From positions 1 to 64,000 of the forward strand of contig OZ025651.1 in assembly GCA_964019335.1 (NCBI GenBank): 64,000 nt of DNA. Reading direction: 5' to 3'. The translations under genes were made by a program, and so were the position numbers. Numbering within the stretch: the first letter of the stretch is position 1; every line of letters starts with the position of its first letter. The DNA is from Diplonema japonicum (Eukaryota; Euglenozoa; Diplonemea; Diplonemida; Diplonemidae). The notes under the pieces were generated by a model. The model saw only the letters and a program-made list of their open reading frames with translations, made no database searches and was not told the origin of the DNA. Of this stretch, positions 22,781 to 30,776 are shown piece after piece.

Positions 22781-23320
22781 TTTTCCTTTAGGGTTTCCTC
22801 CTTTATTGCTAAGATCCCTTTTACTGTCAACAAAAAATAAAAAGGGATGGAAAAAAGAGAGGTGAAGAGGCAGTATTCAACTACGTTTTTTTAATTCTTT
22901 TTCATATACTGCAACGGATACCCCAAAAAGAAAGACGAGAGAAAAAGGAAAAGAAAACCAAGGAGAGCAAATGAGGGGAAGCGGGAAGAGGGGGAAAAAA
23001 GAGCATAGAGAAAACCGTCTCAATTTAAAAAATAAAGGCTGGAGCCACCACCTGGCTGGAAACAGAATCCGGGCGGAGAATACATTTTCTAAAAGAAATG
23101 GGTGCTCTATGCAGAGGGGAGGGGGAAAAAAAACAAGTGGATGAAGGCATCACTTTCGATTTATAACGTAGTTGAAATAAAAAAGTGCAAAAGGGAAAGG
23201 ACTCCCCTCTTCTTCTTCTTCTTTAGTTTCGTTCAAAAAAAAAAGAAACATTAACAAAGATATTCTTCTTTCTAAATCTCTATTCCACTGTACGTAAAAA
23301 AAGAAGGAACCAGAAATCTT
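22781..23320. other. Intergenic spacer, purine/A-rich
   Basis: Spacer between the SMT stop and the kinesin start. It contains the acceptor-like tract next to the kinesin start and short A/G repeats elsewhere. No ORF or structured element could be supported. Confidence 0.5.
22824..22865 (-). promoter_or_regulatory. Candidate trans-splice or 5'-UTR splice acceptor of the kinesin gene
   Basis: On the minus strand a long pyrimidine tract (CTCTCTTTTTTCCATCCC then T-rich) ends in TTGACAG at 22824, about 43 nt before the ATG. No matching upstream exon was identified. This is an example of a pattern seen before many genes in the window. Confidence 0.4.
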
Positions 23321-24400
23321 CTACAGCTTCTCCATGACGAAAAGGTGCATGGGGGTGAAGCAATTGGACTTGCCACCCCTGACAAGGCCGTCGGCGGCCC
23401 TAAGAAGCATGCCGTGGATGGAGACGGTTCCAGACTCTGCGAGGCCAAGGGTCTCCATGGTGAAGCAGGTGACGTGGGTGAGCTGGTACTGCCACCAAGA
23501 CATGTCCAGACGGTGGTACCAGGGGCGTGTACCTTCGTTGTCCTGAGCAAGGTCCTCCTCGAAGATGACCTTGAAACCCACCTCAGCGGCGACCTTCCTG
23601 ATCTCCTCGGGGGTCCTCATGGGGGGCAGACCGTTTCCGTACTCGATTTCCGTGAGGATGTCCTTGTGGTCCTTGTTGTTGGCGTCGTAGCCCTTGGCAG
23701 TGATCCATTCGTAGGTGGCGAACCTCCCACCCTTCTTCAGCACCCTGTGAATTTCACCGTACACATCGGCCAGCTTGGGCGCGTGGCATGTCGCCTCGAT
23801 CGCGTACACAGCGTCAAGGCTCTCGTCTTCCCACCTCAGCTTCGTGAAGTCACCCTGCTCGAACGCCACCTTGCCCTCCATCCCCTGCTTCGCTGTGTGC
23901 AGCTTGGCGCGTGCCACCTGGTAGTCGTTCAGCGTAACGCCAGTCACATGAGCTCCGGAGTGCCTCGCGATCTGCCTTGCTGGCCCGCCCACACCACACC
24001 CACAGTCCAGTACCTTGTCACCAGTCTTCAGACCAAGCACGTCGGCCAGCCTGTCTTCGTGCCTCGCAATGCTCTCATCGTGTCCCTCGTCTTTCTTGGT
24101 GTGAGCAAAGTGGAACGACTGTCCCCATCCGTACTCGTAAAAGTCAGTCGCCATGTTGTAGTACTGGTTCACCATCTCGACATCCCTAGCGTTATCAGTC
24201 GTCTGCTTCCTGTCGTAGTCCTTGATCTCCTCGGCAAGGGAGCCCTTCTCAAGGTTCCTTGCACCCGCCTGATCGCCGTGGAAGATGTTGATCATCCCGG
24301 GCACGTCGTTCCTGGGGAAGATCCTCCACGACTCCAGTCCGAACACCCATGCGCTGGCAACGCCACCTGCAATGGCCAGAAAGAACAACTTACCGAGCAT
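23321..24400 (-). CDS. ERG6/SMT: Sterol 24-C-methyltransferase
   Basis: Transfers a methyl group from S-adenosylmethionine to C24 of a sterol side chain, a step of ergosterol- or phytosterol-type synthesis. 359 aa from the Met at 24400, preferred because it gives a normal-length protein with a hydrophobic N-terminus; an in-frame Met at 24487 adds 29 residues. SMT hallmarks are YEYGWGQSFHFA (sterol-binding region I), LDCGCGVGGPAR (SAM motif I), VTGVTLNDYQVARA, YAIEATCHAP and FATYEWI. A pyrimidine tract ending CATACAG (24426) lies 25 nt before the chosen start. Single exon. Shows that the organism makes C24-alkylated sterols. Confidence 0.95.
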   Translation of the reverse strand: MLGKLFFLAIAGGVASAWVFGLESWRIFPRNDVPGMINIFHGDQAGARNLEKGSLAEEIKDYDRKQTTDNARDVEMVNQYYNMATDFYEYGWGQSFHFAHTKKDEGHDESIARHEDRLADVLGLKTGDKVLDCGCGVGGPARQIARHSGAHVTGVTLNDYQVARAKLHTAKQGMEGKVAFEQGDFTKLRWEDESLDAVYAIEATCHAPKLADVYGEIHRVLKKGGRFATYEWITAKGYDANNKDHKDILTEIEYGNGLPPMRTPEEIRKVAAEVGFKVIFEEDLAQDNEGTRPWYHRLDMSWWQYQLTHVTCFTMETLGLAESGTVSIHGMLLRAADGLVRGGKSNCFTPMHLFVMEKL

Positions 24401-24604
24401 TCTAAGTATTTTCTTTTTATAATAACTGTATGAGAGAATAACAAAGGAAACAACAACAGACCAAAATGAGTAGCACAGCACATGCATGAAAACTAGAAAA
24501 CGTAAGTAGAAGCAAGATAGTGGCTGCTAAGGCAGGTTCGCTTGAGTCTGGTAGTCCAGACGCGTGGTGCCTAGAGACACGAGTAAAGAAATGCTATTCA
24601 TAGA

Positions 24605-25471
24605 TCACACTATGAAAATCTCATCAACAACTTGCTCAAGTACCATGTAGATAGAAGAGCAGCATCCAACTACAGTACACATTGCTACGCCTAAAGTAAA
24701 ATATGCAGACTGACACTCTTCAAAGGAACTGGGCAACGCATCAACAGCATCATTTGCCCAACCCCTACAATACCAACATAGCGCTACAGTCACTAGATGT
24801 TTGGCCGGCCCAAGCCAGAAGAAAACCTTTTGTGAGACCGTCAAGGGGAAAAGGGCGACGGAGATGAGACACATCAGGAACCTCACAGGCAGAAGCTGGA
24901 TGGGCGTGGCTGGCGAGACGAGATGCGTGGAGCGTAGCAAGTGCCATGAGTAGGTGAGGGAGGCAACAGGAAGCCATGCCCTGGCCATGATGAGGTATGG
25001 GAGGGCAATGCGCAGGGCAAGTGCTTCGAAGGAAATGGTGCCGAAGAAGTTCTCTGCATTTGGCAGATAGCTGGACACAAAGTCAAATAGCACTGTCGGA
25101 GCGAAAAGGAAAGAGTGCGAGATGCTGACAAGAGCGTGTTCATCTTCTGGGTAATCCCCTCCATCACCGCCCACCCCAAGAAGCTTACAGCAGATTGCTA
25201 CCTGGAACCATACAAACCAGCACCCTGCACACCACGTCACTGCATCGCCCACTAGAGGTGCTGCGTCGCGCCATCCGACCACACCTAGCGACAGGGCATG
25301 CCACAGCAGCACGCTCATCACCCACATTGCATACCCACCTACCTTGATGACTCCAACACACCCGTACAAAGCACCCCACGCAACATCTGCCATCGTGATG
25401 TTGACCAGCCGCTTCAGCTTACTCTTCCCTGTTTTAAAGGCCAGCTGACCTGCGATGCTGAGAAGCTCCAT
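24605..25471 (-). CDS. Uncharacterised multi-pass membrane protein
   Basis: 288 aa with about five to seven hydrophobic segments, including MWVMSVLLWHALSLGVV, WCAGCWFVWFQVAICC, LALRIALPYLIMARAW, FLMCLISVALFPLT and AYFTLGVAMCTVVGCC. A basic patch KTGKSKLKRLV follows the N-terminus. I do not recognise a family. It lies between sterol methyltransferase and ELO elongase, so a lipid or ER role is conceivable but unproven. Single exon, with an open frame in one piece and codon use like its neighbours. Confidence 0.7.
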   Translation of the reverse strand: MELLSIAGQLAFKTGKSKLKRLVNITMADVAWGALYGCVGVIKVGGYAMWVMSVLLWHALSLGVVGWRDAAPLVGDAVTWCAGCWFVWFQVAICCKLLGVGGDGGDYPEDEHALVSISHSFLFAPTVLFDFVSSYLPNAENFFGTISFEALALRIALPYLIMARAWLPVASLTYSWHLLRSTHLVSPATPIQLLPVRFLMCLISVALFPLTVSQKVFFWLGPAKHLVTVALCWYCRGWANDAVDALPSSFEECQSAYFTLGVAMCTVVGCCSSIYMVLEQVVDEIFIV

Positions 25472-25527
25472 GCCGTTTGTGTATTTACCTGCGGGTGGTG
25501 GGCATGCCGCTTGTGAGATAACAGAAG

Positions 25528-26021
25528 CTACGCAGCCAGTTCCTCAAGGATCCTGTAGGCAGCGGTGGCTACCACAGGAATATGTATGCTGGTTAAGCAC
25601 AGGATATCCTTTTGCCTGAGAGTGAAAAAGAAGAGAGGCGAAGCTGTGGCAGCTGCCGTGAGAAGCGACGCCTCAGACGGAGTGAGCGAACCGCTCTGGG
25701 ATTTCAAGTAAGCGACGGATGCTGCCGTAATATGCGCCCCTATCTGTATTGGGTGTTTGAGGTTATTTGCCATACTACTCTGCTCAGTGCATCATCTTTC
25801 CGATCATTTTCGTTCTCTCCCTCTTCTTGGATCTTACCTTTAATCACCCAGTTCAACATCTTCGGTCGCACCATCGATATCACCCCCAGCACTACACCGC
25901 TGCATCCGTACACCGTAGATACCAGCAACTCGTATCGCCCATGAGGCCTTTCATCCGACATCCTTGTCTTTGTCACTTTAGCAAATAGTGGCTTGAGAAA
26001 AAAAGCTGAAGATAAACACAC
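25528..26021 (-). CDS. Small two- to three-helix membrane protein, unrecognised
   Basis: Two exons joined across a 32-nt intron at 25744-25775 (GTATGG...CAATACAG) give up to 153 aa; the Met 20 codons further in (MSDERPHGRYEL) may be the true start. Hydrophobic segments are VSTVYGCSGVVLGVISMV, LLTAAATASPLFFFTL and SIHIPVVATAAYRIL, with an acidic loop (EEGENENDRKDD) between the first two. The splice restores the frame exactly (ALSRV to IGAHITAASVAY). The first possible start is only 24 nt from the ELO stop, one of the tightest gaps in the window. No function assigned. Confidence 0.65.
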
Positions 26022-26045
26022 TAAACTTCTAGCAGAACATTCTGA

Positions 26046-26891
26046 TCAGTTAGTCTTCTCCTTGCGGCGGGTCTTGAAGATATAGGAGTCAGCAAAGAGC
26101 TTCGCAAAGAGGATCAAGTACGAGGCGTACATGACACCACAGCATGCGAAGTACCAAGTTGTGTACGATGGCGAACACGAGGCAGTCTCTTTAAAGTAGT
26201 AAGAGAAGCCAACGACAGCAGTGCCTACTATCATCTGCGACAGCTGAAGGAGCGTGATGAGGGACCTGAACGGCCTCAGAATGGTGCTGTACTGGGAAAC
26301 AGCAAAGTAGAAGTACATAACGCTGTGAACGAAGTAGTTCATTGTACCGAAGATCAGGGCGGAGGGGGTCCTCTCACCGAACGCAACCCAGCAGTACAGG
26401 AGCACAGTCGCGTGATGCCACCACTGGAGGAACTCGATTCTTTTCCCCATAATAATGAGAAAGAAAGTGTCACCAAGCTCAAGGAACTTACTAAAAGTAA
26501 AGGCGGCAGCAGCAAATCCGACCATCCCATAGCAGGCCCCGTCGGGCTGCTTGAAGATCATGTCGTCAGAGCACACCATGTGGTGCACCAGGTCGCCGCC
26601 CTTGGAGGTCACGAGCTCTATTTCGGCGATGACAAACGTCAAGCATGCGTACAAACCACACCAGCTAAATATTGCCAGCAGTAAGTTCCACAGAGTAAAC
26701 AGGGGTTTCGTGAACCCCCTCGGCAGTCCCTTTCCCATCACCTTCGGAAGCAGCCACACCATCAGCAAGTACGCAGCTACCACCACGCTGGGCGTCACCT
26801 TGTCGGCCCTCACCATGTCCATGTTCACGTGGCACTCATAGTTCTTCACAACAATCTTCAGGTCTGCTAGCAGCAGCGCGAAGGCATCCAT
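26046..26891 (-). CDS. ELO-family very-long-chain fatty acid elongase (3-ketoacyl-CoA synthase)
   Basis: Condenses malonyl-CoA with acyl-CoA at the ER in fatty-acid elongation. 281 aa, single exon, multi-pass. Family motifs: FLELGDTFFLI, the histidine box QWWHHATVLLYCW, MNYFVHSVMYFYF and LQLSQMIVG. The C-terminus KEKTN fits a dilysine-type ER-retrieval signal (KxKxx). The QWWHH box (rather than LHxxHH with other flanks) is typical of the protist/fungal-type ELO group, but chain-length specificity cannot be read from this. Near the sterol methyltransferase and two membrane-protein genes. Confidence 0.93.
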   Translation of the reverse strand: MDAFALLLADLKIVVKNYECHVNMDMVRADKVTPSVVVAAYLLMVWLLPKVMGKGLPRGFTKPLFTLWNLLLAIFSWCGLYACLTFVIAEIELVTSKGGDLVHHMVCSDDMIFKQPDGACYGMVGFAAAAFTFSKFLELGDTFFLIIMGKRIEFLQWWHHATVLLYCWVAFGERTPSALIFGTMNYFVHSVMYFYFAVSQYSTILRPFRSLITLLQLSQMIVGTAVVGFSYYFKETASCSPSYTTWYFACCGVMYASYLILFAKLFADSYIFKTRRKEKTN

Positions 26892-27926
26892 GTTGCAGTG
26901 GGAACAAAAGACCTATGGTGCATGTGGTTAAGATTCTCGACGCCGCTTTTTGGAAAGACTTAAGCCGGCCATCAGAGGAGTACGTCTACAATACTAAATA
27001 AAGTGTTTGAAAAGAAAGAAAAGAAAACAGGCTGGTGATTGCTCGGCAAGGGCTTCGTCACCACGAAGCTGCAAGGGCCTCCGGCGTTCGAGGCTCGGAA
27101 TGAACAGCCTTCGTCTAATTGCGGCAGGAGGAATAGGTGTGGAAAGGTGTAGGGCAGAAATCTTTGCTCGGCACAAGTTTTGCATAAACGTAATATTAAA
27201 AAAAACCCCGGGAGGGAAAGAAACGTAACTGAATGAAGAACAAACGTAACCGGCCACCTAAGTGCTGTGGTGCTGTGTAAATGTATCGTTACTCGCGTGC
27301 CTGTGAAAGAAGGGGGGGGGGGGGGGGGGGGAGGGGGAGTTTGTTAAGTGGAAAATTCCAAAAAGTTTCACAAAATAGTGCGTTTTTCGTTCACTTCAGT
27401 TTAAATTTAACATCAAAAAGGAGTCGGATATTTACACCATACAACCCTATTCTAGGCACCTACCTAGTTGTTAAAAAAAAAACAAATCCTTTTCTCCTAA
27501 AAAAAAGGACGATAGAGGAAAAAAAACTGAAAAGGGAACAGAAAATAGAGGGAAAGAAAACATTCTAAAAACAGGTTCAGGACAAGTATCATCATATAGT
27601 ACACAAAAAAAAAAGTTCCTTCTTTTTCTTCCATACCTTTTATCCAGAGAAGAGAGAAAGAGTGAGGAGAACCGAGGCAAAAAATAAGATTTCTCTCTTT
27701 TTTTTTTCCTCTCCATTTTCCGCACTTACATTTACGAGCAATAAAGCCAAATCAACCATTTCTTCTCCCCTCCTTTCCCCCCCCGATCTTTTGTTGGTTG
27801 GCGTTTCTACTCTAGTAAGAAGAAGAAGAAGAAGAAGAAAGAAAAAGAAGAATTCTTTATTGAATAATGAAGAAAAAAAAAGACACTCGAATGAAAACCC
27901 TCTCTCTTCTCTATCTCTTCTCTACT
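26892..27926. other. Intergenic region, low complexity
   Basis: About 1 kb between the eL22 stop and the ELO start. Includes a run of 20 G (27312-27331), a GAA repeat (about 27818-27850) and several T/C tracts. Short ORFs are low-complexity. No gene seen. Confidence 0.5.
27312..27331. repeat. Homopolymer G20
   Basis: Uninterrupted run of about 20 G. G runs of 10-20 recur in gaps (5728, 29042, 57240, 62170) but are nearly absent from exons. Confidence 0.9.
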
Positions 27927-28367
27927 CTACTCCTCGTCAGCTTCGTCGAGGTGGATGTTGTAGTACCTCAGCTGGTAGTCCATCTATTGTTTTTTTCCCC
28001 CCCTATCTTTTCCCTTTTTTCTTCTTCTTACCTTTTTTGTGGAAACGGGCCTCAGGTAGTCTCTCAGCTTTTCTCTGAGAAGCCATTTGCGTGTGAGGAA
28101 CTTCAGGTAACGCTTTGCAAAGAGGACCTTGAAGGTGGTCACGGCCACATTCGTTCCATCCACTGTAACCTTTACTTTCTCGCCAAGTTGCCCTGTTTTG
28201 TTATCGATCTTAAGGTGCTCTGTCAGGTAAACCTGCAGAGACGTGGGCTCGAGGAGCCCATCACCGCAAGGGATAGAACAGTCTATGTTGTAGATTAGCT
28301 TGCCTGCCTCGGCTTTCTTCACCCTGGAGTCCTCACGCTTGATCTTCTGAGCTTGCTTGGCGGGCAT
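27927..28367 (-). CDS. RPL22: 60S ribosomal protein eL22
   Basis: Structural protein of the large cytosolic ribosomal subunit. 130 aa from two exons; the intron is 27984-28031 (48 nt, GTAAGAAG...CAATAG). Exon 1 has the family core, including YNIDCSIPCGDGLL, VYLTEHLKIDNKTG, KRYLKFLTRKWL and REKLRDYLRPVST. Exon 2 adds the conserved end YQLRYYNI followed by the acidic tail DEADEE. Without splicing the frame runs into a Lys-rich intron translation. A pyrimidine tract ending in TCTAG (28413) lies about 45 nt upstream of the ATG. Confidence 0.96.
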
Positions 28368-28412
28368 TTTGATTTTTCTTTTTCTTCTTCCCTTGGGGGA
28401 GTAAGATAATTG

Positions 28413-28443
28413 CTAGACAAGAATAATAAGAGAGAAAAAAAAC
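28413..28443 (-). promoter_or_regulatory. Candidate splice acceptor upstream of eL22
   Basis: Minus-strand pyrimidine tract (T-rich, CTCTCTTATTATTCTTG) ending in TCTAG at 28413, about 45 nt upstream of the eL22 ATG. Fits a trans-splice acceptor or the end of a 5'-UTR intron. Confidence 0.45.
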
Positions 28444-28871
28444 TCACAATTCCAAAACCTCACAGTCCACAAGGGAACAGAAAAAAAAATACAATTGAGT
28501 TTAAAAGGAGGTCTTTGCGAGCCTCCCCTGTTCTCCCCGGTCGTGAGGTGGTCTTCTCCCTTGTTGCTTGTCACTTTCCTTTGCAGCTAGAGAAACGAAA
28601 CAGAATAACCGAGGGAAAGAAGAAGGGGGGTAAAAAAAAACTCAGACTTTTTAAACCAAAAGGTTAACCATAGCATAGAACCTTTTGGGGTGACGTAACT
28701 CAAGTTGTATAAAAAAGGGAGAAGGAAAAAAAATGCCACTTTCAAAAAACAAAACAAAACCACGACTTTGTGCTTTTTTTCCCTTTTATTTTCTTCCTTC
28801 TTTTTTTCGCATTTCTGAATTTATTTTGGAATAAAGAAAAAAAAATATTTAAAAAAAAAAAAAAAAACGAA

Positions 28872-28942
28872 GAAGATCTTTTGCCTTTGTCAACGTGCAC
28901 ACATTAGCGTCACACCGTGTGGGGGCAAAATGCAGATCTTAG
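28872..28942. ncRNA. Candidate hairpin RNA locus
   Basis: AAGATCTTTTGCC near the left end is matched by GGCAAAA-TGC-AGATCTT at the right end, and CACACCGTGTG lies inside, so about 70 nt can fold into one long stem with an internal hairpin. It is flanked by A runs. No known RNA family recognised; a chance palindrome cannot be excluded. Confidence 0.3.
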
Positions 28943-29124
28943 AGTACTGAAGAAAGAGAATGAAAAATATGAAATCTTATAATACTAAAAAAAAAAAAAG
29001 AAAAAAGGGCACGTTCTAAACACAGGAATATTTAAGAAAAAGGGGGGGGGGGGGGGGGAAATGCGCAACCGCTGCGCAATCTGTTTTCAGCCAGGAAGAA
29101 AAATAGAAAGTTGATATTGAAGGG

Positions 29125-29210
29125 CAAATCCCACTTGAGGACCACCCTTAGGGAGGTGGGGTTTATCTTTTGACGCTCCCTTTCTGGAGCCTCGCTTTCG
29201 TTCCTGCTAC
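29125..29210. ncRNA. Candidate structured RNA, copy 2 of the pair
   Basis: Second copy of the 8.1 kb block. AAATCCCAC can pair with GTGGGGTTT over 9 bp, enclosing an ACC-A-CCCTTAGGG-A-GGT hairpin; then follow GCTCC-CTTTCT-GGAGC and GCTTTCGTTCC. The order and stems match the first copy while single-stranded parts differ. Strand unknown. Confidence 0.4.
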
Positions 29211-29657
29211 GGACATCAACGTCTTACGTAGACGGCTGATACGGTCTCTCTTCAGACGGCCCTAAGGGTCTTTCTCTGATGCAAAAAACTGGCTTTCTAA
29301 TCGCCTGGAAGATTCGCTCGCCTTCTTGGGTTCTTTCCGATTACAGGGGGCACCTCGGCCGAGCTGTAGCTTCTTTCATGCGTGCGGTATGCTCAACCCC
29401 AGATTCTGCACTCGTGCAGTTTAACAAAGAAGAGACAGAAAAGTTGCTTGTTCCCTTCTTTTTCTTTCTTTTGTATGTATTGTAACTTTTCTTCTTTCAA
29501 TTCTTCTTTTCAAATCTTGTTTTCTTACTATTCTAGTAACGGAGGTGTGTTTCTTTTTTAACAGCGGTTTGTGTCCCCTTTTCTTCTTCTTTCGACATCA
29601 CAGAAGATCATCATCCTATTTTTTCTTTTCTTTTTCTCCCTCTCTTGTTTTACGTTC

Positions 29658-30635
29658 TCACAAACATACCGCAGTTACCCAATTTATGCCATCTCCAGCA
29701 GGGCCCGAGCCCCAGACAGGGAGGAACCAGAGAAGTGGTTGCGTGCCGAATACCTGTTCCCAGTTACGGCGAGTACCAAGGTCGAATTTACCACTTTTTT
29801 TTCTTTTATTTTCCCCCCCTATCCCCATCACATACGCGGAGGCCTCTATAGAGGTCTCGTTACGCATGGCCATCTCAACGTGGAAACCGGCGAAGCAGAC
29901 GAGAAGCGATCCGAAAATACCATCGAACACCAAAGCGACCAACATAAGGGTCTGGTGCCGTGGGCATGTGCTGGTCTTTTTGCAGCTGGTGGGAGGGAGG
30001 GCTTGGTCCCTGAAGAGAAGCAGGATGGTAATCGCCGCGAAGCAACACGCAAGACTCGCGTAGATCAAGAAGAGAACAAAGAACTTCCGGTTGTAGAATC
30101 CGACGGTGTTGGCAACCCACGGACAGAAGTGGTCCATGTTCAACACAAGCCTCTGCGTCATACTATCATAATGCGTCCGGTCTGGCTTCGGACTTTTCGA
30201 TTTTCTGCAGATGAGATGTTCACCAGGTGGTCGTCCCATCGCCTCCTTAACCCACCACTTTGGTACTGTACCCGCGTCTATAAGGACACACTGGAAGTAC
30301 GACACGAGCATCAAGCAGACGAGTACTGTTAGAACCACCTTGCAGACCTGCGCCCGCACACCCATCTCGCTGTTCATAAGAACATACGGAACAAAGGTTA
30401 ACATGGTCAGTACTACCACCACCGCCACCATGGGGGACGACCACAGCCTTACCCCGTAGCATGGCATGCACTGCGGGTGTGCGCTGTGGTCACCACTCCC
30501 CGCTATTGTATGTGCTTTTCCGCGAGGTGCATTGTTTGGGGATATGCTGCTTATCCTGTTCGATGCCTCCATGGCAGACCCTCCTTTGCGGTGTGTTTCG
30601 AAAAGAAATATGGCAGTTGGATGGTTCTTGGACAA
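29658..30635 (-). CDS. DHHC-family (zDHHC) protein with DHFC centre and missing zinc ligands
   Basis: Four-helix membrane protein related to S-palmitoyltransferases, about 311 aa after removal of an in-frame 42-nt intron at 29794-29835 (GTATGT...AAAAG). Helices include MVAVVVVLTMLTFVPYVLM, VVLTVLVCLMLVSYFQCVL, FFVLFLIYASLACC and LMLVALVFDGIFGSLLVCF. The cysteine-rich domain aligns without gaps (KPDRTHYDSMTQRLVLNMDH then FCPWVANTVG), so DHHC is DHFC and the catalytic Cys remains. Most zinc-binding Cys/His are replaced by Ser, Tyr, Asp, Thr and Leu. The C-terminal TSIE and, after splicing, FDLGTRRNWEQVFG match the TTxE and downstream motifs. Either a zinc-independent acyltransferase or a non-catalytic relative. 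Confidence 0.82.
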   Translation of the reverse strand: MSKNHPTAIFLFETHRKGGSAMEASNRISSISPNNAPRGKAHTIAGSGDHSAHPQCMPCYGVRLWSSPMVAVVVVLTMLTFVPYVLMNSEMGVRAQVCKVVLTVLVCLMLVSYFQCVLIDAGTVPKWWVKEAMGRPPGEHLICRKSKSPKPDRTHYDSMTQRLVLNMDHFCPWVANTVGFYNRKFFVLFLIYASLACCFAAITILLLFRDQALPPTSCKKTSTCPRHQTLMLVALVFDGIFGSLLVCFAGFHVEMAMRNETSIEASAYVMGIGGENKRKKSGKFDLGTRRNWEQVFGTQPLLWFLPVWGSGPAGDGINWVTAVCL

Positions 30636-30776
30636 AAAAAAACTATTTAGAGGGTGGAAAAAATAATAAAAAGGGGGGGAAACGGACCTTTTGTATTTCT
30701 TTTGTGTTAAAAAAAAAACTCCAAATAGAAAGAAAAAGAGAAAAGTACTTATTCAGTACACCTTCCAACACTGGTG

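Larger units (their letters stand above)
28368..29657. other. Long intergenic region with conserved and hairpin-forming noncoding blocks
   Basis: AT-rich spacer between the DHHC-family stop and the eL22 start. It holds an inverted-repeat block at 28872-28942, a G17 run at 29042-29058, a small hairpin TGCGCA-ACCGC-TGCGCA just after it, and the second copy of the structured block at 29125-29210. No protein gene could be supported. Confidence 0.5.

Noticed and set aside
30120-30210. Missing Cys of the DHHC domain caused by a hidden intron or frameshift
   Set aside because: The segment aligns residue by residue to the family without gaps, so the changes are substitutions, not a splicing artefact.
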